NCBI GenBank assembly: GCA_928212115.1
Contig: CAKMRJ010005412.1
Location: 246,605,211-246,669,210, forward strand
Origin: Lactuca virosa
Lineage: Eukaryota; Streptophyta; Magnoliopsida; Asterales; Asteraceae
Direction of reading: 5' to 3'
DNA length: 64,000 nucleotides
A model generated the notes under the pieces. It did no database searches and was not told the origin of the DNA. It saw nothing but the letters and a program-made list of their open reading frames with translations. Made by a program: the position numbers and the translations under genes. Position 1 is the stretch's first letter. Every line of letters starts with the position of its first letter. Below are positions 46,895 through 57,261 of the stretch, piece after piece.

Positions 46895-47158
46895 AGTGAC
46901 AAGGCAAATGGGTAAGAAGTTACGCCGCTAAACCTTTTTGTATGATAAAGTCAATTCTTTTGAAGACTACATCCATAGAAGTAGGGGACATAATATTGAT
47001 ATGCATGATCCGTTGTACCCTAGTAAGAAGCTTCACTGCATCTGGTGCAAAGAAATCAAACGTATCAAACGCGAATGGTATGAACATGTGTTAATTTTCC
47101 ATGCATGACTTCTCATGTTTTGTGACTTTGCATGTAGCAACGTTTAACGCAACCTGTT
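46895..47158 (-). pseudogene. RT pseudogene L1, C-terminal segment
   Basis: On the minus strand, read straight on from 49913 after removing solo LTR S1 and one copy of its duplication: ARQVALNVATCKVTKHEKSC, NQHMFIPFAFDTFDFFAPDA, LLTRVQRIMHINIMSP and FIIQKGLAA, then a stop (probably Gln to stop). This is the C-terminal end of a plant reverse-transcriptase family often annotated as RT domain-containing protein. It is non-functional. Confidence 0.75.
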
Positions 47159-47399
47159 GTAACACCCGCTGATTCGGACTAATCAATTAAGATATAATAA
47201 GTGTTAAAAATGATTTTTTTTAAAGATTATCTAGGATAAATAATCTTAACCAAAGTAATAGTTATGGTCAACAATTGTAACCTATTTGATTTAATAAAGA
47301 AGAATTATGTGAATATTATGTGTTTCATGATTGTTATAATATAATAAAATAGGAAAAATCAGTCGAATCGTCCGTAAATCGTAAAAATAAGTTCGTGAA

Positions 47400-47403
<4 letters not shown>

Positions 47404-47433
<30 letters not shown>

Positions 47434-47471
47434 TATATATATACAAAGTACATGTCAAAACATATATATAT

Positions 47472-47541
<70 letters not shown>

Positions 47542-47550
47542 ATATATAGA
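47404..47550. repeat. (TA)n microsatellite cluster in S1
   Basis: Two TA-rich runs (47404-47442 and 47463-47550) separated by a short unique stretch. A Tyr/Ile ORF over them is an artefact. Confidence 0.9.
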
Positions 47551-49219
47551 AAGTACACGTCTTCCCGATCCTGAAAATATAAATTTCGTAGAAATCCGAC
47601 TCCGTATGAATTAGATATGATTTTTATAAGATATAAAAATTAGCCGCACACAACGAATGTATGACGTAAAAAGCTACAAAGAAAATGATTGACTTTTAGC
47701 TAAAGCCACCAAAAAGAAAATTGTAGTACTCTTTAAAATAAGAATTTTGAGAAAAAGAATGTCAAAAACGGAGTCCGTACGAGAGAGTTATAATTTTAGC
47801 AAAATCATTTAATTTTATAAAAATATGGACAAAAAAATATAAAGTCAAAATTAGGCGACGGAGTCTAAACAAAAGTTGTAGATCTCGTCGATAGCTACAC
47901 GTGGATATAAAGAATGTCAAAAACGGAGTTCGTATGAGCGAGTTATAATTTATAATAGCATATTTACGTATTACAATAAAGTATAAATCATATATACGTA
48001 TACATATGTATATATCATTAGAAAGGTATTGACGATGCGGTCGTTATAAGACTAGTGTTGAGTACTTTTGACATTAGTTTAGTACAAATATCGTTAAATC
48101 TATTTAAAATAGTATTATAAAGGGGTGTTTAGTCGTTTAAGTAACTATAAAGGGTGGTTTTTGAAAATTCAATTACTATAAATAAGAGTCTGTAGACTCT
48201 CTTATTTCTTGCACCATTCTCTTGATTCAAGAGTCTTTCTCTTCTTATCATCCGAGCATTTCGGTCCCTCGTGATTCGACTTCTCTTTCTATAGTTTTAG
48301 TATAGTGAGGTGAGTGCTGAAGCGCTACAAGAATCTTTTTAGAAAGATTCTGCGACGAAGTTCTGCCCCTGCAGAGTCCGACTCCTAGCTAAAACCCCCC
48401 GTGTAAGTGAGTTATGATTACCCTTCTTTAAGTATAACTTATATTTAAGTTCATTATCGTTATTATGAACCTCTAAGCAATATATGTGGTAAGTATAAAT
48501 TATAAAAAATGTTTATATATTATGTTTTAACTACTTGCGGTACGGGGAATCTGGTTTGAAGGGCCGCATAAGATTGTTGGATTTCAGAAGTGCTTAAATG
48601 CCAAAATGGTCCTGCCCTCCGGTGTTTCATGTCTGACCCTGTCTGTACATAGTGTTTGAAAAGTATTGTTTAACACTTATAAAACAATAACGCTCGTAGA
48701 CCTTGAGCTAATTAGTTGTAATAAATATTAGACTAAAACATAGTAATAATAATGCTAGGTTTCGTCGAAGGAAAAGACGATTGTTAGAAGCGAAGCGCCG
48801 TCCAAATTTTGAGTCATCACTTTAACAAGTGAGTGCATAGTTACTTTCATCTTACACATAGTCATGAATTATTTAATATTAATACGTGCTATATGTGCTT
48901 ATTATCTGTGTTCCTGATATCTATGCTAGATCAACGATTTATACTTGTTTTACTTGATTTAAACTGTATATGTATTTTTATACCTATAAATATATTGGGT
49001 AAACATGGGTAGATGAAAGATGAGATGAATGATGAGAGATGAAAGATGATATAGATGATGAGAGGTGAAAGATGATGAGAAGCCTTGACCTTAACGATGA
49101 TCCAATCATCTAGCAGAGTATAGATGACGACCACAAACTATTTTAGACAGTCTAGTGGAACGCTAGCAGGCTCGCAACCTATAGGTGTTTTTGAACTATG
49201 TGTTCACCAGATGTACTCT

Positions 49220-49430
49220 AAAAACCCTGGCAGCTATGGACTTAGTGCCTTATGAATGGACGTTGGTAGCTATGGATTTAGTGCCCTATAGATGATCATT
49301 GGAATCTATGGACTTAGTGCCTTACAAATTAACGTTGTCGGCTATGGATTTAATGCATAATAGATAACATCAGCATCTATGGACTTAGTGTCTGTTAGAT
49401 AAACACTGGCAGCGATGGACTTAGTGCCTA
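49220..49430. repeat. Degenerate tandem repeat in S1 (GCTATGGACTTAGTGCCT units)
   Basis: About five units of roughly 45 bp, each with a (T)CTATGGA(C/T)TTAGTGCC core. Position and type resemble the tandem block in the E4 LTR and the GGTAGGTC block in S2. Confidence 0.8.
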
Positions 49431-49912
49431 TTCCTTAGGACAATCCTTAGGAATAAATATGGAAGAATAGATGATTCTTATGGTAGATCCTTAAGAATAA
49501 AGAAGATAATGGGGATGGGTAATTAGGTTAATTGTTCGACATCAAGTATGTGAAGAAAAAATTAACTATAATATTGTGGGTTGAAAACCCTATGTACTCA
49601 CCACGTTTCCCAACCTGACCCACTCAGTTTAATTTCCTCACATGTATTGATGTGAAGATACATTACACTGAGAGATTAAAGGAGATGTAAATCATTAGTG
49701 TGAATGAATGTAAAGTATGTTTATGTATTGACGATGACATCCCAATGTTTTAATATAAATAAAATACATTTCTTCGGAAATGCTTTGATAATATATTTAT
49801 CATGTTTTTCTAGGAACAAATTCCGCATTATTGTTCTTCAAAAAGGATACTCTGATTTTTAAATAAGCATAAATAAAATTTTTAAAATGACCGTGAATTT
49901 GGGAATGTCACA

Positions 49913-51358
49913 CCTGTCTTGCCTTGAAACCCCTAACCATCAACCCACAATACGGGACACCCAGTAAGGTCCATACAAGTATGTTTCCCTCCAACCCATC
50001 CAAAAACCAAAATGTTGGATTGTATAAGGGTTGACATTCCTTCTGTCGGACCAGTTAAGAAATTCACATGTGCCTATTTTTTGGTGAAAAACCTCGGCAC
50101 ACTTAAATATGTCAAACAAAACATCCCTAACCATATCGTTTCGGTACTTGAACCCTAGGTGTTCTTTACAATGAACTGCATGCTCTCTAAAGGAGTCCAA
50201 ACATACCTTGTGACACATTAGACAAATCTTGTCAGCTGGGAATATTAGGATGGTGAGCCTATATTTAAAGATAGTATGATACTTCAAAAGAGACATATGT
50301 TGGCCAAGCCCATCTATAGGGATATCGTGAAGAAAATCTTGAGCATGTGGTGCTCGTAAACACTTGAAAGTTGCTTTCTGCCGAACAGTCATGTTGAAAT
50401 CCACTTCAATGTTTTAGAAAATTTTACTAAAAAGGCCACTATCTAATGTATGTTGGGATTCTCGGGGGGGGGGGGGGGGGGGGGGAACGATGTCCTTATT
50501 AGTGAAGCTGCTAAAGTCAGTGCTCGGAAGTGTGTTAGGTAGAGAAGCCAGACACAAGTATAATCAGAATTCATACCACATATGCCGCTATCCCATAAGA
50601 TGTGGTCTTGTAACACCCAAGATTGTGCCTTTCAGGAAACAAAAGGATATGAGGTAGCCTCTACTGCTGAGTACAAACCAAACCCACCAAATTCTGGACC
50701 AATCACCTTAATGATGTCCAATACTTTGGCCACCTCCTCCGAATCTCCAATAAGCTTTCCATCATCAAGGTACAATGCTTGGAAAAGAAGCTTACAGTTG
50801 TCTCTAATATTATGTAAAAGCGGGTGCAGCACAAGGGCAAAGAGAAGTGTACCCAAACGGCTACCTTGCAGAACCCCAGTGGTAGACCAAATATGTGTGT
50901 CTCCTAGATACAAGCTTATTGCTTGATCATATAAGAATTCTACCCACAATGATATAGAAGGGAACCTCAATATGACCTCACAAAGTAATTTTGATATGTC
51001 CACTATGTTTAAGGCATTGGAAAAGTCCATAGTAAGCATGGAAAAAGACCCGTCGTCGTGACGCTCACTCAACACCCTATTAACGCTATGTAATACGACA
51101 TCAACGCCACCCGACACCCCGAACCCGAACTGAAAATCATTGAGATAATTGGCCTACTATAATAGGTCGTATTCCAATATCATGTTTTAAGAGCGGCGTA
51201 AGAGAAGCACAGGCAACAAATTCAGCCAAACTTGATGGGCATCATCCCCTAGCCATAGATTAACCATAGTTTTCATAGCACGCATGAGGTCTTTAACTAT
51301 AGCAAACCCTTCTCCATAAAGAGCATCCAAAATATGTTGAGCTCTCAACCTTTCTCTC
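49913..51358 (-). pseudogene. RT pseudogene L1, central segment with RT core
   Basis: Minus strand from 51358: RLRAQHILDALYGEGFAI, NLWLGDDAHQVWLNLLPVLL, then SGGVDVVLHSVNRVLSE, MDFSNALN, ISLWVEFLYDQA, GVLQGSRLGTLLFALVLHPL and ALYLDDGKLIGDSEEVA. The catalytic YXDD is YLDD (about 50780). This is an RVT_1-type, non-LTR-like core. Downstream (50404-49940) is a Cys/His region with CLMCHKVCLD and HAVHC, a zinc-finger-like C-terminal block of the family. Stops, a missing stretch after the RT core and a G homopolymer show decay. The element class of this RT family is uncertain. Confidence 0.8.
50464..50485. repeat. (G)22 homopolymer
   Basis: Twenty-two consecutive G residues inside the RT pseudogene. 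Unusual in this AT-rich region and prone to sequencing error. It could form a G-rich DNA structure. Confidence 0.85.
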
Positions 51359-51417
51359 TGTAGCACCCGTTTCCTGGTACGTATTTTATTTAAGTAATGT
51401 TGCATTTTTGGCCTGGG

Positions 51418-51516
51418 ACTCGGCGAGTTGAAGGCCCAACTCGCCGAGTAAAAGCGGGATGAGACGCGAGATTTAAGTGATGGACTCGTCGAGTCGGGTC
51501 CCGGACTCGACGAGTA
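51418..51516. repeat. ACTCGNCGAGT cluster, promoter-proximal, S2
   Basis: Four copies (N = G, C, T, A) end 42 bp before the TATA-type motif at 51558-51565, the same spacing as in E4. Confidence 0.9.
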
Positions 51517-51557
51517 GGCTCTGTCTGGACAAAACCCTAATATGAGGGTTTGCACCC

Positions 51558-51565
51558 TATTTAAA
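51558..51565 (+). promoter_or_regulatory. Putative TATA box of solo LTR S2
   Basis: TATTTAAA in the same context (GCACCCTATTTAAA) as in E4. Motif call only. Confidence 0.55.
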
Positions 51566-52000
51566 CAACCTTGTACAACCTCCATTGTCCCTTTATGCTC
51601 CCAGAAACCCTCTATAGAAAACCCTAGCCGTTGTTGAAGCAATCTAAGTCATTTTGGTGGATTTTGGTGTTGGTAGTCCTAAGAAGGAAGGAGAAGAGCT
51701 TGAGGAAACAAGAGGAGACCAGAGGGGTTCAATTTTGTGCTTCATTTTCAGTCCTCAGAAGGTATAAAGTTGCTAACTTTCTTGTTCATTTGCTAGATCC
51801 CATTTTGTGGAGATTTAGGGCTTTTATAAGCCATTTTAGGTAGCCAACCATGAATGCAAGTGTGGTTGGGGACAAGGCTTCAGATCTAGGTCCTTAAAGG
51901 GGTCACAAGGCAGAAAGTGGGTGCTTTTACACCCAAGAAAGACTCCATGCAACCCAAGAGCTTGTTTTAGGACCTTTTGGACTCACAGCCTCATGCATGC

Positions 52001-52024
52001 ACGTAAAGTTTTGTAACTTTACGT
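52001..52024. promoter_or_regulatory. Stem-loop in S2 (10-bp stem)
   Basis: ACGTAAAGTT, loop TTGT, AACTTTACGT, about 440 bp downstream of the TATA-type motif, equivalent to the E4 stem-loop. Confidence 0.75.
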
Positions 52025-52109
52025 GCTAGAACGATTTTAGGAGCCCAGATCTATCTTTTGGTCATGAGTTGTACATCAGAAATCGAGGATTTAGGGTGTG
52101 GACGTTACC

Positions 52110-52565
52110 GACTCGGCGAGTCCGTTCTTGGGACTCGGCAAGTCCAAGGCTTTGAGTCCCAATATGTTATGGGTCAAAAAGGACTCAGTTGGGTGTTAGT
52201 AGGGTTGTAGCAGGACAGAAAGAGTGACCCAACGCATTAGACTTCATTTTAGACCTGGAGTTCATGAGACTCGACGAGTGCTAGAACAGACTCGGCGAGT
52301 CCAAGGCAATCTCCCAACCCTTGAAGATGAACTCGACGAGTTATTCATACAACTCGGCGAGTCGAGGACAGGACGTGTTCTTAGGATGAAGATGGACTCG
52401 ACGAGTGTTCATACCGCTCGGCGAGTCGGATGAAGGTTCATCTGAGGTTGTGTTAGAAGGAGAACTCGTCGAGTCGTTGCTAAACTCGACGAGTAGGGAC
52501 GTGGAGGAGGACAGTTGAAGAGATAGGGACTCGACGAGTTGACGACCCAACTCGGCGAGTCGGGT
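52110..52565. repeat. ACTCGNCGAGT cluster, downstream cluster of S2
   Basis: About a dozen copies, N mostly A or G here, 0.55-1.0 kb after the TATA-type motif. They end just before a (GACTTT)n-like stretch near 52570-52615. Confidence 0.9.
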
Positions 52566-52919
52566 CAACTGGAAGTTGACTTTGACCTTGACTTTGACTT
52601 TGACTTTGACTTGGACTTGGTATGGGGTAAAATAGTCATTTTACCCTAAGGGTAGATATCAGGATTCTGATTAAGTGTTTTGTGGGGATTATAGCCGGAG
52701 GACTTCCGGAGCAGCAGCAGTCAGAGATTCCCCGCACAGATATTCAGCAGCTACTCGTTTGAGGTGAGCTACCTTCCAGTAGCGGTGGGTCTACGGCCAC
52801 AATGCCGGCCCACCAGTAGGAGTTGTATGTTAGGTGATTGTCTTTGTGATATCATCTAGTTTTGCTACTACTAGATATGTTATATGCTGGCATGATATGT
52901 TATATGTGATAGTAGTAGA

Positions 52920-53185
52920 GTTCGGTGTTGTTAGGACCGAAGGGTAGGTCAGACACCCCAGATATGTCTGACAGTATGTGATGATATGTTTATATGCTGG
53001 CATGATATGTTATATGTGATAGTGGTAGTAGGAGGGGAATAGTCCCCAAGTTCGGTTGTTAGGACCGACGGGTAGGTCAGCACCCCAGAATGGCTTGACA
53101 TGGGTAGGTCAGCACCCCAGCATGGCTTGACACGGGTAGGTCGGCACCCCAGAATGGCCGTATCGGGTAGGTCGGGCACCCCAGA
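52920..53185. repeat. Tandem GGTAGGTC-GCACCCCAGAATGG block in S2
   Basis: About six units of 30-45 bp with a GGGTAGGTC(A/G)G(A)CACCCCAGA core, in the LTR position equivalent to the E4 tandem block. Confidence 0.85.
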
Positions 53186-53527
53186 ATTGCCCGGCAGTAT
53201 GTATGCTATGTGTTTGTATGGTATGTGGTACGATGGGGGAGCTCACTAAGCTTTGTGCTTACAGTTTTCAGTTTTGTTTCAGGTACCTCTTCATCGAAGG
53301 GGAAGGAGCCGGCGCGGTAGCTGCACATCATACACACACCTCGGATTCCGCATTATGAGTTTCCTTGGGATTGTGCTCTGACATTATCACTATTTATGAT
53401 TTGGATTTTCAGACATTATACATAGTTTTATGAGATGTTAGGATTTGACAATGTTTTCCTCCGGATGTTTTAATTAAAGTAATTTATAAAAAATGAAATT
53501 TTTGGGCGTGAAAATTGGGCTGTTACA

Positions 53528-53930
53528 CTCTCCCACACGAGGTTCCTTTAGGGAAGGATTTAATGCACCCAAGGACATTATGAATATCCACTACAAGGAG
53601 AGGTTATGAAAATATGGTACTTGGCATGGATGGTATTGGCTTCAATGGGTGTTTATTCTCAAATGACTTCATGGTATCACCCCCGTATGGAGCAACACCT
53701 GAGGAACATAATACTTTAACTGTTACTATAAAATGCCCATTGGCAACCTTACATAGACATTCCCTAATGTTGGTGCTACCCAATGTTCTTTTCTCATGAA
53801 TGTACTCTTCTTTTTTCCTTGTTGCTCTAGTTTTGCATTGTCAACCAAGTTTTTAACTAGCTTGGCTATACCATCTTCTGTTCCCTAAGTAGCTAATGCG
53901 CTCATCCCCTAGCCATACATTAACTATGGT
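53528..53930 (-). pseudogene. RT pseudogene L1, upstream segment
   Basis: Minus strand: an open stretch EDGIAKLVKNLVDNAKLEQQ then GKKKSTF, a shift, CLCKVANGHF, SFENKHPLKPIPSMP, a stop where family members continue, then VVDIHNVLGCIKSFPKGTSC ending GR, which joins the next segment across S2. This is the region before the RT core. Near 53906-53938 a short stretch resembles the VNLWLGD-coding DNA at 51241-51277, a second partial copy. Confidence 0.68.
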
Positions 53931-53954
53931 TAATCTATGGCAAGGAGATCACCA

Positions 53955-54370
53955 AGATGTTCATGGAGAGGGATTTGTTCAATCCTGAGTTCGCTGCTTT
54001 AGAGCAGGCTCATATGACTAGGTATTTGAGCATGCTCAAGACGAACATTCAACAGTTCGTGTCCACCCAGCGCTATGGTTCTCTCGCTGAGCTTCAGGAT
54101 GTCGTGAGGAGGCGAGAGATTGAGATAGAGATCTAGGTGAGGGAGCAGTGTCAGACTCTGGATCAATCCCAACCTGCAGCGAAGCGGTTCAAGTCTGCTG
54201 ACCTGAGTTCAGGATCCATTGGAGGGAGGTGCAAAACTTTTTTATGTCACAGGTGTGGCGAGGAGGGCCATTTTGATAGAGATTGCACGTGGAGTGTGCA
54301 AGTCTTTTTTTTTCCATTGCGGTCAGGAAGGCCACATTAGAGCTCACTGTCCTTTTCTTAGTGAGGTATT
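53955..54370 (+). pseudogene. E5 gag C-terminal fragment with two CCHC knuckles
   Basis: It reads EITKMFMERDLF, MTRYLSMLKTNIQQFVSTQR, LQDVVRRREIEIEI then a stop at about 54134, QPAAKRFKSAD, and knuckle CHRCGEEGHFDRDC (intact CX2CX4HX4C). A T-run near 54306 shifts the frame; the second knuckle CGQEGHIRAHC follows in the other frame. Same gag type as E4 and E6. Non-functional. Confidence 0.82.
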
Positions 54371-55270
54371 GGATCCTACGCCCTTAGCTTGGCAGTTACC
54401 AGATGGTTGTCAGGGGACCGCTGGGGTCCCGAGGACCGAGATTTGAGTTGGCAGTTCTTCTATTTAGCAATTATGGTAGTATTGGTATTTATCTTTAATT
54501 TCTGTTTGTGTTTCAAAGTTCAGTTGTAATCTTGGATGATCAGATAAATGGAGTTATCTTATTTAGCTTTGTTTCAGTTGATCTCTTGTTATGTATGGAT
54601 TAATTATCTTTGTCCTTGATTGTATGCGAGTTCGAATTTGTGAATGTGGTGTGGGTTCAGATTCTCATGTGTATGTGGATATCGGTAGTTGTGATCAAGT
54701 AGTGGAGTTCAAGTTGGTCTGGGTATCTAAGGATTTAGAAGTTGCCAGACTCTAGCATATATCAAGTGGGGTAGTGTGGAACCACTCCACAGGAATACCT
54801 TGTGTAAAGGTTCGTTTTTCAGTCGAATTTCTTTAAGTTACAGACTCGACGTAACTGCTAAATCTTCTAGTTTCGCGGCAAGATCATTGTCAGCTATTGG
54901 ATTTTCCCTTTAATTCATATTAGTCTTAGTTGTGATAACATCTGTAGGGCGTGCTTGTGCTTAGAACCTAGGGTGTTAGGAGCTCAGGTTGAGGGTTTGC
55001 TTGTCTGTTATCGTCAGATTGGGGGTGAGTTTGAGTGTTTATTTGTTGATAACTTAGTTGGATTGTCGAGGTCGATCAGGAGTGTGGTCTAGTTAATATG
55101 TGATCAATTAGTTTTCATTTCGGTAGTGCCCTTTTGGCGCGGGATTAGAGTGTCGGCGTTTGGCCAAGATGCTCGGAGACTGTTTGACTCTGCGGATTTT
55201 CATACATCTTGGTTGTTGTAGGGGATTGCATCTTGAAGTAGAAGCGATAGCTGATTTCGAGGACATAATA
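54371..55270. other. E5 non-coding interior
   Basis: There is no PR, RT, RH or INT motif in any frame, and no supported ORF. This is the space between gag and the polypurine tract. Confidence 0.65.
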
Positions 55271-55290
55271 TAATTTAAGTGGGGGAGAAT
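55271..55290 (+). other. E5 polypurine tract
   Basis: TAATTTAAGTGGGGGAGAAT directly before TGTAACATTCC, identical to the E4 tract (minus strand). Confidence 0.9.
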
Positions 55291-56750
55291 TGTAACATTC
55301 CGTTTAAAATAAGTATATAAATAAAATAAATTAAATAAGAAAATAAATAAAATAGATAAATAAAATAAATAAATAATAAACCCTAAAACTCCAAAACGTA
55401 TTTTATATTTTATTTTTAGCCCTAAAGTCGTATGTATTAGCGGGGTGTACACCTTGGGGTGTTAAAGGTTATATTTTTGAATATTGAGAGTTAAATGTAA
55501 CTTTTGGACTTGAGTTGTAATAAATTCTTAAAGCTCGGGGTTGTTTGGTTATTAGTGGACTTAGTTTGAAAAGGAATTGAGGGGGAGGGTTGGAAGTATA
55601 AATTTGTCATAAGATTGGTGTTGGAGACGGGTTAAGACCTGTCACCCCTTTGGCCTCCATGTAAATGCATCAAACACTAACCCTAGGACCATTATCTTCG
55701 GCCGCCACCCTTATACCCCCTACCTACAGCCGTCGCCGAGCTCAACCGCCATCTGCTTTGCTGTTGCTTGAACCACTGGTGTTCTTGTCGCTGACGAAGA
55801 TGAGGACGAAACTGCGACCGTTGGGAAGGTCGGAAGAATCAATAATCATGGCCGCTGCTGTCGTTCTCCGGTCAAGGCGCAACCTCCGTTCCCTCGCTGC
55901 AACCACCCCTTCTCCTTCCGCTTTCGTTCTGTTCCGCAGCAGCTAGCTCGCATCCGACCACCGCCATCTTCGCTCCTTGCGGCTGTCCTGTTTACAAATT
56001 ACCTCCGGTCGTTGTTGCCACCAAGAAGGTGGATGTGGGTGTGTTTTGTGTAGTGCTATTTCGTGTTTGTGAGGTGTGTGTGTGTGTTCTTTGGCCGAAA
56101 AATGTGGGAAACCACCATAGCAGCCAACCATGGTGACTGTCACCTTGTTTCCGCCTTCTGCCACCATCAGTCACCGTGTTAGGTGGCTGTGTGCATGAAG
56201 TTTTATGTGTATGGGCGTTTTCTGCATTGGTTGATGTAATGGAAGCTTGTGGTCAAATTTTAACTCGAAAACCACCACCACCGCCGTGAGGTGGTGGCTG
56301 CCGCCACAGACCGCTGCCGACCACCACTGCCCGAGGTGGCAATACGTGGTGCCCGATTTATTAAATATATATTTTTTTAATTAACTAATCATATAACTTT
56401 AGGAGTTGGAAACCCTAATTAGGGTTTATAAAACCCTAATGTCAAGAAACCTAGTTTTTTGGAGTTGGTCGGTACCCGCGTTAAAGTTGTTAATTAAAAT
56501 TTAAATAATACTTAATAATGTCCTACGATTAACTTAATGCATTATTGGACTTAATGGATTAAGTCCTTAAGGGGTTAAGCGTGGAACACTAACCCTAGTT
56601 ATCATTTTATGTGAAAACCCTAGAATCGGGAAGCTCTATTTTGCACAATGATCGGGCGTGTATTTGGGATATTGATTGGATTATTATTACACCTGAGAAT
56701 GACTAAGTCAACCTTAATCAGTCCTACCCTTAGGTGATTAAGTCCTTAGG
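55291..56750 (+). repeat. E5 3' LTR, right end lost
   Basis: It begins TGTAACATTCCG. An AAATA-rich start is followed by a GC-rich part (55640-56340) with CCGCC-rich pieces that create short ORFs without family support. From 56751 the sequence becomes E6-type LTR (matching 62059 onward), so the E5 LTR has no intact end. Confidence 0.75.
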
Positions 56751-57261
56751 TGAACTTGGCTTGTATTTCTTTAGATCTTGTTAGTTCTTGATTCATGAAG
56801 CATTTTGGTCCCAAGTCTTGACCTTTATGAGTATGGCATACTCTAGCCCACTTAAGTTGTCCTTTTAGACGTTTTGAGAAGTCTAGAAGCATAAAAATAT
56901 GATCTTGGCTCTTAGTTCTTCCCCATGCATGAGTTGGATGTCTAACGGGGTTAAGAGGTTAGGATTTTTAGTATTTAGCACTTAACGGCCATGCAAGATC
57001 ATAAAGTTGGAAACTTTATGGTCAAGGACAACATTTGGGGCATGGATCTATAGTTTGGACATAAGGGCTTAAGTATTAAGCACTTAATAAGTTAGGAAAG
57101 GATCCAGCTACATACGATGGGCGTACCAAGTCGTACGTTGCGCATATACGGTTAAGCCCTTGCACCTGGTCAACGTCCGAGTATGCCCCGCGTACTGGAT
57201 GAGTACGCCCAACGTACTCGGCTGAGTTAACCCGGTGGACTTTTAGACTTTTGGTTTCGAC
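56751..57261 (+). repeat. E6 5' LTR internal fragment
   Basis: Matches 62059-62554 of the 3' LTR with scattered differences, including the CCGAGTATGCCC(C/T)(A/G)CGTACTGG block. It includes the stem-loop (56999-57021). The ends are lost to E5 on the left and to gag on the right. Confidence 0.85.

Larger units (their letters stand above)
47159..49912 (+). repeat. S1: solo LTR (2754 bp), Ty3/gypsy type
   Basis: TGTAACACCC at 47159 and TGTCACA ending at 49912, flanked by perfect 5-bp duplications (cctgt, 47154-47158 and 49913-49917). No internal region, primer site or gag is present, so LTR-LTR recombination has removed the body. Related to the E3 LTR. The plus-strand TATA-type CTATAAATAAG lies near 48177. 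Repeated CTATGGACTTAGTGCC-like units occur at about 49220-49430. The segment joins L1 in frame when excised. Confidence 0.93.
51359..53527 (+). repeat. S2: solo LTR (2169 bp), E4-like family
   Basis: TGTAGCACCC at 51359 and GGGCTGTTACA ending at 53527, with perfect 5-bp duplications (ctctc, 51354-51358 and 53528-53532). Excision restores the L1 reading frame (CGRE continuing RLRAQHI). It shares the E4 LTR plan: a promoter-proximal ACTCGNCGAGT cluster, TATTTAAA, a stem-loop, a second cluster, a tandem GGTAGGTC block and a GAGCTCACTAAGC segment near the end. No internal region remains. Confidence 0.94.
53950..56750 (+). mobile_element. E5: truncated Ty3/gypsy element with gag end and 3' LTR, no pol
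   Basis: Plus strand: gag C-terminal half (53955-54360), about 0.9 kb non-coding, polypurine tract (55271-55290), then LTR from 55291. The 5' LTR and gag N-terminus are missing (the left border abuts the L1 remnant). The tract-LTR junction is nearly identical to that of E4. It has no pol motif, so like E4 it appears Gag-only, though deletion cannot be excluded. The right part of its LTR is replaced at about 56750 by LTR sequence of E6 type. Confidence 0.75.

Noticed and set aside
47334..47558. Tyr/Ile-rich 74-aa ORF
   Set aside because: Translation of a (TA)n microsatellite.
55665..56174. GC-rich ORFs in the E5 LTR (93 aa plus strand; 74 aa minus strand)
   Set aside because: They lie within an LTR, have biased composition, no domain and overlap on both strands.
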